From assembly GCA_000711775.1 (NCBI GenBank), contig ARYC01001482.1:1-64000 (forward strand): a DNA stretch of 64,000 nt, written 5' to 3'. Below the pieces are notes generated by a model that was not told where the DNA came from, searched no databases, and worked only from the letters and a program-made list of their open reading frames with translations. The first letter of the stretch is position 1, and each line of letters starts with the position of its first letter. This document shows, piece after piece, positions 1 to 13,600 of this stretch. Position numbers and translations under genes: made by a program. This stretch comes from Oxytricha trifallax (taxonomy: Eukaryota > Ciliophora > Spirotrichea > Sporadotrichida > Oxytrichidae).

Positions 1-1358
1 TTACTGTGAATTCAATTGTTTTATATAATAAATTCTTATATTTTTTGTAATTTTCTCTTCATCTATAGTCGTCTCATCAATTTCTGTGAATTCAATTGTT
101 TTATATAATAAATTCTTATATTTTTTGTAATTTTCTCTTCATCTATAGTCGTCTCATCAATTACTGTGAATTCAATTGTTTTATATAATAAATTCTAATA
201 TTTTCTTTTATTTTCTCTTCATCTATAGTCGTCTCATCAATTACTGTGAATTCAATTGTTTTATATAATAAATTCTTATATTTTTTGTAATTTTCTCTTC
301 ATCTATAGTCGTCTCATCAATTTCTGTGAATTCAATTGTTTTATATAATAAATTCTTATATTTTTTGTAATTTTCTCTTCATCTATAGTCGTCTCATCAA
401 TTTACTGTGAAAATTCAATTGTTTTATATAATAAATTCTTATATTTTTTGTAATTTTCTCTTCATCTATAGTCGTCTCATCAATTTCTGTGAATTCAATT
501 GTTTTATATAATAAATTCTTATATTTTTTGTAATTTTCTCTTCATCTATAGTCGTCTCATCAATTACTGTGAATTCAATTGTTTTATATAATAAATTCTA
601 ATATTTTCTTTTATTTTCTCTTCATCTATAGTTGTCTCATCAATTTCAGTGGATTTAATGATTTTATATAATAAATTCTAATATTTTCTATTATTTTCTT
701 TTCATCTATAGTTGTCTCATCAATTTCAGTAAATTAAATGATTTTATATAATAAATTCTAATATTTTCATTTATTTTCTCTTCATCTATAGTTGTCTCAT
801 CAATTTCTGTGAATTCAATTGTTTTATATAATAAATTCTTATATTTTTTGTAATTTTCTCTTCATCTATAGTCGTCTCATCAATTACTGTGAATTCAATT
901 GTTTTATATAATAAATTCTTATATTTTATGTAATTTTCACTTCATCTATACTCGTCTCATCAATTACTGTGAATTCAATTGATTTTATTTAATAAATTCT
1001 TATTTTTTATGTAATTTTCACTTCATCTATACAGGTCTCATCAATTACTGTGAATTCAATTGATTTTATATAATAAATTCTTATATTTTATGTAATTTTC
1101 ACTTCATCTATACTGGTCTCATCAGTTACTGTGAATTCAATTGTTTTATATAATAAATTCTTATATTTTATGTAATTTTCACTTCATCTATAGTCGTCTC
1201 ATCAATTACTGTGAATTCAATTGTTTTATATAATAAATTCTTATATTTTATGTAATTTTCACTTCATCTATACACGTCTCATCAATTACTGTGAATTCAA
1301 TTGTTTTATATAATAAATTCTTATATTTTATGAAATTCTCTTCATCTATAGTGGTACA
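1..1358. repeat. 80-bp tandem repeat array, about 17 copies
   Basis: Head-to-tail copies of an 80-bp A+T-rich unit, each with TGTGAATTCAATTG near its start and TCTATAGTCGTCTCATCAAT at its end. Variants alternate (TTACTG versus TTTCTG starts; a TAATATTTTCTTTT version of the middle), so copies 1-3 and 6-8 look like a higher-order unit of about 240 bp. Copies from about 640 to 800 and from about 900 rightward are more diverged. The unit is not a multiple of 3 and has TGA stops in frame, so it is not coding. It looks like a germline satellite. The array continues off the left edge. Confidence 0.95.
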
Positions 1359-4300
1359 CACGAAAAAATTAATATTGCTTTATCAAGAGTTTCAAAATAA
1401 CAACAAAAAAACTCAAAAGTTTGGATAGACTACTTAAATTCTTTTAATGAAGTTGTCAAGTAGAAGTTTTTAAAATTTCTTAGTTAGAGAACCTGATTTT
1501 GATAAAAATCAAATTAATAAGACAATTGTTTAAGAATTTATGCAGTGCTTGACAAAGCGAAAAATTACATCAGAGGAATTATTCAGAGGTTTATATAAAT
1601 TAAATAGGGAGAAAATTAGCAATCACGCTTTTTAATAAGCACTCTTTGATAAGTAGATATTTGCCAACAAATCTTAGACAACCAGATTATCACATGCAAT
1701 TTATTTTTTATCTTGATTAGTTGCACTAATTGATGAAGACTTCTTTGGAGAGATTACCTTGGATGAACTAAAGAAAACAATTAGGTCATATAATTATGAA
1801 GTGGAGCCTTCAGAAGGAGCATTACTTAATCTAGATTAGTTTTTAATAATAAAAGTAGTGCTAGCTTTGAAAGAGAGAGAGATTTTTCCCCATAGGAGTT
1901 ATTTAATGCCATAGATTTGGATAGTAACCAATAAATTTCACTTTTGGAAATCTAAAACTTCATAAGTAAAATCATAAACTAAACCTCTTCAGATTGCGTA
2001 GCAGTTGATAAGTAAATTTTGGACAAGGAAGTTCAAATATTTATGAATTACATGGACATAGATAATAATGGCAGTATTAGCATGGCTGAATTTTTGTTTT
2101 AATTTGGGAAGCTTGATAAAATAGCTGCTAAAAATATAAATCTATATCAATAAGAGAAGTTAAGATTGGTTCAAGACTCTTCAAAAGATATACCTTAAAA
2201 TAAGCAAATAAAATAAAATGCAAAAATTGAAGAAGTCAAGGAAATAGTCAGTAAAATGGCTAGAAAAGAATTGTACTTTGAACATTTTATTCATCATTTG
2301 AAAGTAATTTCAGATGATAAAGATGGTACAATTAAACTTGGACTTTTGTTAAAATAATTTCAGCTATTATTCCCAAATAATAGTCTAGAAGAATTAAGAA
2401 AAGCATTGCAATGGGTACCAATGAGTGCAGGGAAATATAGCATAATTGAGCTAGAAGTGTTTCTTGCAAGACTCTCTCCTTATGATTACAAATAAAACTC
2501 CCTGTTTCAGGCTTTCTTAGTGATAGATTAAAATCTAAAGATAAAAAAGTTGGTACCTAATGAATGCATTAAGCAAAATTTTGGATAAAACACTACCTTA
2601 TTAAGCTACGATATGTTTAACAAATTTCTTAGCAATCTCTTGAATCTCCCATAAGAAACTATTATAGAAGTTTACAATAGCATGATTATTGAACAGTAAT
2701 ATAGTGATATTCGAATGTCTAATTTAATGTTAGTTTTAGATTCATTTTACTATCAAACTGATAAAATCTCAATTAGCAACATTCAAATGTACATTGAGAA
2801 CTTTGAAAATCTTAATCTAGGTAGAAAAAAGGCATTAGCTTTACAACTTATCATCGAAAAAATGATTGAAAAAAAGCTATAACCTATAAACATTTTCAAA
2901 ATGGCTTCACCTTAATCAGACATAATTACTCTCGAGTAAATTTAAAATGCTTTTACAAAGCTTTTACCTATATTTTCAAAAGATTTGATTGACTTTGCTT
3001 TCAATGAAAAATATACAAAAGAGTAGTTTTATGAAATTCTAAAGCATGAAAATCTAAAAGAAAAGCCTTAGAAATAAGAAACTTCACAATAATAGTAAAA
3101 CTATATAAAAATCTTAGATGATGCACTTTTAAAACTGAAAATGAGTCCAGCATTGCTTTTTAAACAGACAGACATTAATAATAACAAGAAGATTGATATT
3201 ATGGAGTTAAAAGAGTCACTCTTACAACTCAAGTCTTAAATTAATAATTATGACTGAATGATATTTAATGATAATATTTTAAAACAAATTACCCTGGATC
3301 TTGATGTGAATGGGGATGGTTAATTATAAGAGGAAGAATTCTACAGCTTATTCAAATAGGCAAGATTAAGTGCTAATTTTTAAAATGCAGTTAGCTCAGA
3401 CCCACTCATAGATTTAAATAAAGCAGAGTTAGAAAAAGACTCTTAAATTAAGAGAACTGATTTACTTCCTACTAGACCTAATCTTTTGAAATTATTAAAC
3501 ACTAAGGAAGTTCTTTTTGAAGAAAATTCTGCAAGTAATTTCAAATCAACATCATTGAATGAGGAATTAATCTAGAGCTTAGACTAGATTGAGAAAATAA
3601 CCAGTTTAAAAAATGCACTTTATAATTGTGACATTTCAGCAAAATTTTTCATTAGACTAAGAGGTCTATCTACTATATTAAAGAAAGAAGGAGTGGATGT
3701 TTAAAAATTAGTCAAACTATACTAACTGATTGATACTGAGCACAGAGCTCATGTAAATGCTCACATTCTTTGCAATTAATCAACGAATACACTTAAAAAC
3801 TAACAAGCCATATGTCTGTAATGTAGAGTTTAAATTTTTAAGTAAAACAATTTACCTATTTCCATTATCTCTTGGAAGTGTCTAGGAATATTTTTCCAAA
3901 AATTCAGATGAAAAAAGTCTTGGAGCTCCAGATATTGTTCTCAACATTTTATTTTATATTAGATTCACAAATTTAATTTTTTTATAAAATGTAACATAGA
4001 TACTATGGATAGGGAGTTTTAGAAGCTTTTTAAGTTCAAGACTCACGTAAACAACCATATTTTTGAATTAGTAAGCTAAAAGTTCAAATTCGGCCTTGAT
4101 AAATTATACAATAAGCATTTGTTCTTATACCTACAGCAAGTCTACCAATTGCACTGCCCCTAAGAAGTCTAAAAATACTTCAAAGCTTTAGGAGACAAAA
4201 TCAGCAATTGTGCAACAAGAATTTAGTAACAGCTCATAAATCATAGAGATAAGTGAATTATCGTCTTTAAATGATGAAGATTTTAAGTAAAAAATATTGC

Positions 4301-6989
4301 GAAAATTGATTGTAACAGCTTAAGGTCAAGTTTAAGTTCCAATATTTATGAGGGCTTTACTTGCTAAGTATGAATTTCCAGTGGATAAGCAGGAGATATC
4401 TATACAATATTATTTTAAAAGCTTTTTATAACTTGTTAGTATCTATCTTGAACTTCAACTAAATGTTTACAAAAGACAATCGAATCAATTGATAACTAAG
4501 CAAGAAGCAGAATTATAATTTGCCCATCTTCATGATATAATGGGTGTGAAGAAATTAAACATAGCAAGAAACAAGCAAATAGAGAAAAAGATAAAATTCT
4601 TAGACTTCTGCGATTTTATTAACAAGCTAGAGCAGCAAATTATTTAGAAAGAGCTTAAGTTGATAACAAGCAAAATAGAAGGATTTAAGGAAGTTAGTTT
4701 TCATGAAGTAATTCTACACAGTATCTAGTTCGTTTAAGATGGTATGAAATTGTTCTTTATATATAAATATTTTTTTAGGGTTGATTTTAAAGAACAGAGT
4801 TGCTAAAATAATGGATTAGAAGTATATTAAGAGTTTAGATGGTGCTTAGATGAATTAAATCCACAATTTCTATTTGTTTAGTTATATATTTTTACCGTTA
4901 ATTATAAGGACTTAACTTGTATATATCGGAATTTTTTAGTCTTTAAAAAATTGATACAACCTTTGCTTTTTCTCATTTAGTCTTTAAAGAATAATCAATT
5001 CATTTTGCCAATAAAATAATTAATTAGGAGGCATGAATAAATATATACAAATTAACATATTGATATGTAGTTAATTAATGTACCTGTTATAAATGACTAT
5101 GAAATAAATTTCTTGCTTAACTAAATAGATCAAGATTACAACTTAAACCTAGAGATAGATGAAATTTAAAATTACTTGAAACTTTACTCAAGCCAGAAAT
5201 AAATCAACATGCAGATCTACTTCAAATACTTCGGGTATAAATTAGAATAAAGTCATAAGAAAATTGCTACAAAAGATGTGTTATAACTAAACATTTAAGA
5301 ACTTAAAAAATTGTCACCAGAATCTTCCAAATAATTCTTGGCATTCATTACTCGCTACTTTAGTCATGCAAAGAAACCAGAATTGCTTCTGGATTTGTTT
5401 TTAATTAATTATTTACCTTAGTAATTTGTTTGAGTTTATGGCGATAAAGATTCAAGACAGCAGTTTAGAAAGTGTGATATCCTACTTGTTTGCTTAAATA
5501 GACATCCATCGGCCAAGTATTCCCCAGGGCTTAAAGTTTATGGTCAGATCAAATGTGCAAATTAGAAATGAGTTGAATAAGGAACTCCTAAAGTAAAGAC
5601 CTAACTTCCCCATCTACAGAATAATGGACGACTTGCAGTTTAATTAATAAGAAGGAGGTATCATTCCAAATTTAGGCTTGAAAAATCATCTCAGAAAACT
5701 GTATTAGTTTGTTGAAGACTAAAAACTTGATTTATTCGTGACATTAGTCGATGTTAATAATGATCGAAAGATAGAAGTTACAGAGTTATTTAAATTTCTC
5801 AATGAGATTTACGGAGAAGAAATGACTTATGAATTTGTGCTAAACTAGCTAGCTGTTGTCATATATTCAACTAATGAAACTGTCGAATCATTCTTTTCAA
5901 TTCATTTTATAATAAAATCTGTTCGAATGAAACATTATTTTAATTAATTCATCAGATCAATCTTGCTAAACTGTAGTAAACCTTAACTTTCTTTTAATTT
6001 ATCCAGGCTCTTGCTTAGATTTTCAAAATTAGCAAATATAAAGGTTATATAATCTTTGAAGAGATTAAGATCAAAGAAAAAATTAATTTCAAGGTGTTTG
6101 TAAGGTGTTTGTAGATTGCTTAAAAGGTTAACTCATGAGATTAGAGGCTTAGAACTAGGATGAGAGTGATTAATCTGAAAAGCTAGAAACTAAAATATAA
6201 AAGTAAAAAGATAAAATTGCTGATGCTTTAAAGAATAAGCTTAAACAAATATAAAACATTAAAATTATCTTTAGCAATTTTAGTGTAATATTTTAATAAA
6301 TGTTGAAGTTGAAGGGGATAGACGGAGATCAACCAAAGAAAGATTTAAATGATTAAGATTTAGAACTTAAATCTGAAAGAAAAAGTGCAAAACTCTCAAA
6401 TTTAGAAGTTTTAAAGCTTTTCCTAGACAACTACAATGAACTGAACAACCTAAATTTGATATAAAAGGCCTGCTTAAATCTTAACCTTTTATTCAAGCAA
6501 TCTTCTGTAATTAGAGCAAGGCTTTTAACCAAAAGAGTTTGTTTGGTTGAATTCTTATACAATGAAATGGGGCGTACAGACCTCTGGAGTGAGGAAGATG
6601 AAACTATTAAAAATGAAAGATTATAAAAAGTTATATTAAAAGAACAGGAAAAACTCGTACTAACAGTTCTTGCAATTGAAGTAGTTAGCAAGACTTATGA
6701 ATGCAATATTTACAGGTTTCAAAAATCGATTGAAAGACTTAATGAGAGAAGCGCACTTGATTTTTAAATGCTGAGTAAAATTTTGGAACAGAGATTTAAA
6801 CAAATCTCAGAACTACTCTTTGATGGTAAATTAAATTGAATTCATAATTTCCAAATAGATTTTATAAATATCTAAACAATCATTGAAAAGATCAAGACAT
6901 CAGCTGAAAAGCTCAATATCTTACTAATTAATTTTTTTGAGGACTTCAATAATACTTCCATATAAAAATAAGATTCATTTTGTATTTGA
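1359..6989 (+). CDS. large multi-EF-hand protein (5' end missing, frameshifted)
   Basis: With TAA/TAG read as Gln, long frames cover this interval on the + strand. They encode about 1,850 residues with repeated EF-hand-like units: LIDEDFFGEITLDEL near 1730, DLDSNQQISLLE near 1920, MDIDNNGSISMAEF near 2060, DINNNKKIDIMEL near 3180, DLDVNGDGQLQEEEF near 3300 and DVNNDRKIEVTEL near 5750. The C-terminal third is helical and charged. This points to a calcium-binding cytoskeletal or ciliary protein; the partner is unknown. Frame changes occur near 1495, 1840, 3900, 4140, 5430 and 6150, several in T or A runs. In-frame TGA codons lie at 1714, 3255 and 6837. Coding character runs back to the edge of the 80-bp repeat, so the true N-terminus is not present. 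Pseudogene is the alternative. Confidence 0.65.
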
Positions 6990-7207
6990 ATTTTTATTCT
7001 TTGTTTTTAATAAAATAAAAATACTTATTATATACTAATTTTACGTGTTATTCGTTTAAAGTAAAGCTGATTTTATTTTTATGAAAATAAACTATCATAA
7101 ATAAAATTTATGTTCAATTATAAGTTTAAATAAAGAATTGTAAAAGTTTCTAATTTTAAAAATCTATATTTTTCAAAATAATCCCTTCTACCAATTTTCA
7201 TATAAAT

Positions 7208-9913
7208 ATGCCTAATGAGATCTAATTTGCTTAAAAGACAACTATATAAGAATTGCTGAACACATTCCAATAAATGTTCAATCTCACATTCAAACCCAAG
7301 GAAATAGTGTAAGTAGATATATATAATTTACTTTATTAAATATAGTATCTTATCAAGAGAATTGAAGATAACAAAAGACGCACATGCCGTAGCTTTTAGC
7401 ATCCTAAATGTTTTCATGGCTTAATGTGGTATCATAATAAAACTCAAGGAAACTTTGAACTTTGTGTTTGACACATTTGAATAAGCTCAAATTGGACTGC
7501 TAACTTTGAAAAATTATATAACAAATCTCCCATATGTAGATCTGCACAAGACTCTTATTAAAAATTAAAAGTTTTAAAATGTTGAATGGCTTTTGCAAAA
7601 CAGTTAGTAACAAAGTGAGTAGACTGACTCTATAAGTTTGTTACATAAAAATTCGATGCTGAGAGACTGCATTCAATAAATGAGAGCTGACTAGGATGAT
7701 AAAGTAGATCAAATTAAAAATTTGATTAAACATGATGATGGAATGAGTAGTAATTAAGTTCATTAAGGAAAATAAGAATTTGTGATTATTATGATAAAAG
7801 ATCATTATGTCATTTTGCGATAAAACACTGCCTTATCAAGTTACTGAAGGTTAAGGAGCCAAATAATTATATACAACATGCAAGGACGAACCATTAATTT
7901 AATTAATTAAAAAAGCAATTGCAATTTTTCTGGGAACCTATGATTAAATAACAACTCTACAAAGCCCCTATTAGATCTTTAAACTCCTTAATTATCTTAA
8001 TACTGAAATTTATACTTTACCTGATAAGCTAAACTATTTCAAGCAATCTTATCAAAATTTGTATGACAATTATTTCTAGCCAACTATTATGAGACACATT
8101 TATTTTAAGATGCCGATTTCAAAGAAAAAGGTTTAAAACCCTTTGATCCAAGGGCTTGAAAGAGGGAGAGTTTATTCAATAATTGCTTTTATTCATTTAA
8201 AGATTGATGCGAAAATAAACGACAATTTAATAGTCATATATAATCCATACACAAAAGAAGACTCAAGAAAGAATGGAGAGCTTTGGAGTAAGTCATATTT
8301 GTAAAACACAAAGAAGAATTAAAAAATGATTGATTTATTGAAATAAGAGTATGATCCATCAGTTTACGAGTTTATTAGCGATAGCAATAATCAAGTTTAC
8401 TTATGATTTTAGAGATGTTTTGTAAGTCACTTCTCTTTATAATATTTTAAAGTGAGCATGGAGAAGGCCCAGAGTTAGATTTAGTCTTGTACTATAACTT
8501 CTAGTCGCTTTAAGAAGTATAATGCCAGGATATCTCGCTTAATTTTAACTCCAATATCTAGAAGAACTAAAATAGAATATCATAAGATAAAAAGAATATT
8601 ACACTAGCTTTTCCATTTATAGAGATAAATTTATTCCCTCTTCAAAAAAATCATCTTAAACTCTCATTTAAATACGATAACAAGTAAAGATAGAGTTGGT
8701 GTTTAATATATTTTATAGGACTGTTGAGATAAGTAAGGCGAGATTTGGATTGAATTACTGCAAGAAGTTGATGGTTAAGATTGACGAACAGTTCATTATT
8801 GAGATTGAAGAAATGTATTAAATTTCATAAGTATTAATTACTTTATTAGGTATTATAACAACTTGAAAGTGAGTTATATGTCAAACTATATTATCTAGTT
8901 GATAATCCCTTCAAGCTTGACATAGTAGAAATTAATTATGAAGTAATAAAGAAGCCAGCAATTGGATTGCAAGAGAGTTCTAATAAAATAAACATTGAGT
9001 CTAGCCAGAAAAATCTTCAATTATCTATGACGAAATCCTAATAAACTGAATTAATAGATATGGTCTAGAAGCCAAATAATGAAGCTAAAATTAATGAAAT
9101 TCCATAGATTAAAGATAAAAGTTCAATTGGAAATACTTTGCAAGTTAAAGGGAGTAAGAATATTGTCGAGGATGAAGAAGCATTTAAGTTTTGAGCATTA
9201 TTAATGTTTAACAAAATTTGATTTTAAAAGCAGAGTGCTTTGATGAAGAATATGATGAAGAAGAAGAAAAATAATCAACACAACTAAAGCCAGACAAATC
9301 CAAGATTCAATCCTCCACCATATAGCCAGTTGATATTCAATCAGTACCAAAAATTCAAAATACAATATAACCGGTGGAAATTTAATCAGCGCATAAAACT
9401 TAAAGTACCACATAGCCAATTGAAATTCATTCTATACCTAAAACTTAAAATACTACAAAACCTGTTAAAATTTAATCAACACCTAAAACTCAACAATAAA
9501 AATAATCTTCTATTCAAAACTAAATTGAACCTCTTAAAATTAATGAGCAGCCAATTATGATTACCAAGAAAAGATCTTTAGATACAAAAGTTACTCAAAA
9601 GTAAAATACTATTCAACCAAAACTTGCTTAAAACATTATACCTGAAGAATAAAAGCTTGAAGCCTCATAGCAGCCAATTATAAAAAGCTAACGAACCAAG
9701 ACACTTGAAAGCGATAAATCTTAGAACACTTAAAATACTCAAAATGTTTAGATAACTTAAGATAAGAATAAAGTAGAAGTGGATACAATTTGAACATAAA
9801 AAAGTGGAATAATAACTCAACAATAACAAAATGATAAAGAAAAGATTAAATTATAGAGTTTATAAGAAAATATAGACATAAACGATGATATTGATGAAGA
9901 AATTATTGAATGA
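7208..9913 (+). CDS. calpain-like cysteine-protease-fold protein with repeat tail
   Basis: ATG at 7208 and TGA at 9911. Intron 1 is 7309-7345 (GTAAG...ATAG); further introns are likely near 8410-8450, 8830 and 9215-9240. The middle resembles the second half of a calpain core: CKDEPLIQLIKKAIAIFLGT, then GLERGRVYSI where calpains have GLxxGHAYS, then NLIVIYNPYTKED where they have the NPWG motif. The catalytic His and the Trp of NPW are absent, so it is probably inactive or structural. The tail from about 9300 has four 13-residue repeats of the form P[VI][DEK]IQSxPKxQxT and ends acidic (DINDDIDEEIIE). There is a frame change near 7800-7840 and an isolated in-frame TGA at 9791. The calpain assignment rests on a few motifs only. 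Confidence 0.5.
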
Positions 9914-10252
9914 TTTAGAAATTGATTTAAATTTAAAGATTTCATTAATAAACTTATTTAATTATAAAGTCATCTCTATTTCTCTCATGATATTATTTTC
10001 TCATCAAATTGAAGTGCATTCTTGATCTATTGCTCACTTTATATTATTTAATATATCTAGGAAATATTCCTATACTAATATGTTAAATAAAAAATTATAC
10101 AAGTTCTGTATAATTATAATTAAATGAAAACCCATCGCATTAAAGATAAATTTGCATTTTAACTACAAATTAAGATATTTAAGAAAATCAAATTTTGAAT
10201 TTCAAATAATGAAACATGCATGGTTTATCTATATTCTTATTTGATTTAAAAT
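9914..10252. other. A+T-rich intergenic, nothing recognised
   Basis: No reading frame, repeat or RNA signature is visible in this 340-bp spacer. Confidence 0.6.
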
Positions 10253-10504
10253 TCACAATTTTAAACTAATTAAAAACAAATATTTTATTAGATGCTCAGT
10301 TAAATCCACATTTAAATTCTGATTTTATTAGAAGTGAGCTGGTGGTTAGTCAAGAACATCACATAGTAGCTTATTCAATTCTGGTCTATTTTTTTTAACT
10401 TTCTGCGATATTTTTTTGAATTCTAATTAACGATACACGCTATCTGTGACTGAAAAATCTTGAAGTTAATTTGATTAGTTAGTAAGACTTAAGTTTTGAT
10501 CCAT
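10253..10504 (-). CDS. hypothetical small protein, 83 residues
   Basis: Single open frame with the ciliate code, from an ATG at 10504 to a TGA at 10253. It begins MDQNLSLTNQSNQLQDF and is Asn/Gln-rich, then basic (KKISQKVKKNRPELNKLL). It lies just downstream of the polo-like kinase on the same strand, with A+T-rich DNA on both sides. Only the length without TGA and the biased composition support it. It could be the first exon of a larger gene, or spurious. Confidence 0.35.
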
Positions 10505-10681
10505 TGCTAAAATTTATAAATTTAATTACAAAAAGAATTATAAAAATAAGTTATTTTAACTTTATGTCCTAAATTTATTAAAAAGTGCAATAAAAGCAAA
10601 ATAAATAAATACTTCACAAGTAAAAATAGCTAACTTATCAGAAAATTCAAATTAATTTGGTGTATGTTATAAATGTACTTT

Positions 10682-13600
10682 TCAATGTTATGTTTGCTTA
10701 ACTTAATATCTAAATTGCATGTTTTGATTGTTACCTGACCTTGCTGAAAGCTAGTTTTTATGACTAGCAACTGTATTGTAGTTTTTATTAGTGAATCCCC
10801 CTAAGATACCTCCATGATTTTAGTTTTGAAAAGTTTTCTTTCTGTAGGTTTAAGCTTGATGTAATTGCTGCTGATTTACTGAGTTTGTACTCACATTGAA
10901 ATTTATTGTGTTCCCTCCATTGAAAACAGCTCTATGAGAAGGCTAATTTTAAGTTTCGTAGTTTTAGTAAGAGTTATTTGGTATGTAAGTGGGCTAGTTA
11001 TCCTTAGTCAAAGGTTTATATTCTACTGTTCGTTGTTTTGATAAAGTTGAAGAAAGATCATCTTGGTTGTAATTTCTCTCAGTCTGCAAATCTCTACTTG
11101 GATTTACGAAATGTTTCAAGCTTATTAAATCAGCAGTTGGATTAATCGGAGCTAGATGAGTTGTTCTATGTGACTGCAAGTTCTGGAAATCGTTTGCTCT
11201 TAGATTTTGAGAAATAGAATTCATTAATGCACTTGGCTACTAAGTACTTTCAAGCATTGTTTTAGTTTATCGATCAGTAGTTAGAGTGGTTGTAGCACTA
11301 TAAAGGTTCTTATCAATCTTAGAACTGCTTTTAGTCTCATTCTTATTGATCATTTTGTATTAGAATTTCCTTAGCATACTACAATCTCTTATACATACAA
11401 GGATCCTTGCTTTCTAAATCGCTACTCAAGGGCAACTTCTTAATCTATTTTTTAGAACTGATAAATGTCACAATACCATTTCCACTACAAAGTATAAACT
11501 CTGATTAATCTTAGAAAATAACTTAAATGATCTTGTTGCTAAGTCTAAACAATATTGCCTTCTTAGCTCTCTTCCATTTTTTAAGATAACTTGGTTGACT
11601 TAAGTTTAGTTTTGCTGGTGGGTTTTGAGGATCAAACTTAAATTCTAGAGGCTTGAACTTTTGATTTCCATCAAGGTAGCTTTTAAAGTGCTGTAAAAGA
11701 ATCACTTTCTTGTTAATTGCTTTTGGATAATTGAAGAAGTTCAGGCTTTGAACATCATCGTCTTGACCATTTGGATTTCTTTAGACATAGTCAAAATGGA
11801 ATAAATTAGCATCTAAGAGTATTTTTGTAGAGTCATTAAATAAAACTCCATATTGACCGTTTGAGAGTTTATATCCCATCCCATACTTAGTTGAAAAATC
11901 TACATATTAAACTATAAGTTCTGTTCTTTGCTATAGCTTATCACTGTATACTAAGCTTTCTATGGGGAAATGTGCTGCATTAGTCAATTCTATCTTAGCT
12001 ACAGGTTCATTTTATGGTTCTTACTTCTGACTGTTAATATAGTCTCTAGTTGTCCTAAGCTAAGTATGCAAATTTAGATTTTCATCGATAGTCTGTGTCA
12101 TGTAATTGTTTTCTTTCTCCATATTTCTCTTAATAGGATTTGTCACGGTTTGATTAAAATTAGGAACAGGGGAATAGTTTGGTTGTTATTCAGTTTTATA
12201 GTTGTTATTTTAGATGATATTTGACATTCTTTTATCATTATTGAGGTTTCTTGGAGTTTGACTCATTCCTGAAGTAATTCCAGTTTGATAAATATTAGAA
12301 TCCTTTTAATAGGGTGATGTGCTTGGACGACCCGATACTAATCCATTATTGTTAGACTAATCAATTCTTGATGTCTTTCCAAATTAAAAATCTGATATTC
12401 CTCCTCTAGGGCTTTGGCTTACTGATCCTTGCATATAGTTTTACTGCTAAGTTTGGATGATGTTATAAGTAGGATTTCTAGTCAGTTCTCTTTATGTTTT
12501 GCAATCTTCTTACAAAGTTTAGTATGCTGAAATTCCAACTACATCTCTTGTAGTTGCTAAGAGTCTATCATTCAAGTCATGACCTATGTATCTCTTGGTT
12601 TCTTTTCCATCATTCAAGCGTCGTTGGCTTTGACTTCCAGAAGCTAAACCAATATTAGTAGGAGTTCTTGCTGTTTAAATTTATTGAAAATTTTGAAGTA
12701 CTGTATTTTAATTTTATAGCCAGAAGGAGATTTTTCTGCTGGTAATGCAACTCCAAGGTATTATTTAATGAAAGTATTTTAAGGAGGGCAAACTAAAGTA
12801 GATATTGGCAAAAACTCAGGAATCTTATTCATGTTTAAGAAATCATGAGCATACAACTCTTTCAAAGTCATTCTTTAAGAGGGCTCAGTCTTAAGAAGTT
12901 ATCTTATGAAATCTTTGGCTTAATCAGACATTGGAAATCCTTCTGGAAATTGATATTAATTGGCTTTGATTTTCTTGTAGGTTTATAATGAACATCATAA
13001 AAATCATTATTAGAAATAACTATACTTAACTTCTGGTGACTCAAAAGGAGGTCTACCGACAAGCAGAGTGTAAAGAATAACTCCAAAAGACCAGTAATCT
13101 ACTTCATATGAATGACCAAGTTTTGAGTTTAATATTTCAGGTGCTATATAATTGGGTGTTCCACATATCGTCCTTTTCTTTTCACCATAAAAAACTACCT
13201 TATCTGCAAGCCCGAAATCTCCAACTTTTAATTGCATTCTTTCTGACAAAAATAAATTGCCCAACTTGAGACTAAAAGAATTATTAACAAAATCTTAATT
13301 AGACTTACTCTCTTTGGATCACCTTGAATTTGTGCAGATAATCAGTTGCCTTAATGAGCTGCATTAGATAGCATTAAGCTTCAAGCTCAGTCAATCTTTT
13401 TCTACGACGTACTAATACATTAAGCGACTGATTCTGACAAATATCTAATAAGATAAACTAAATAGATAAAAAAATTAGATTAACAGAGTTAATATAAGAT
13501 TAACTGCTATGTTTTTCCCCAATAATGTATACTTTTCATTTTATAGTTTGATAGAGTTTTTTACAATGAATAATAGTAACTAATAAATATGGGGTGTATT

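Noticed and set aside
1..1358. CRISPR-like regular repeats
   Set aside because: The units are contiguous with no unique spacers and the genome is eukaryotic; it is a tandem satellite.
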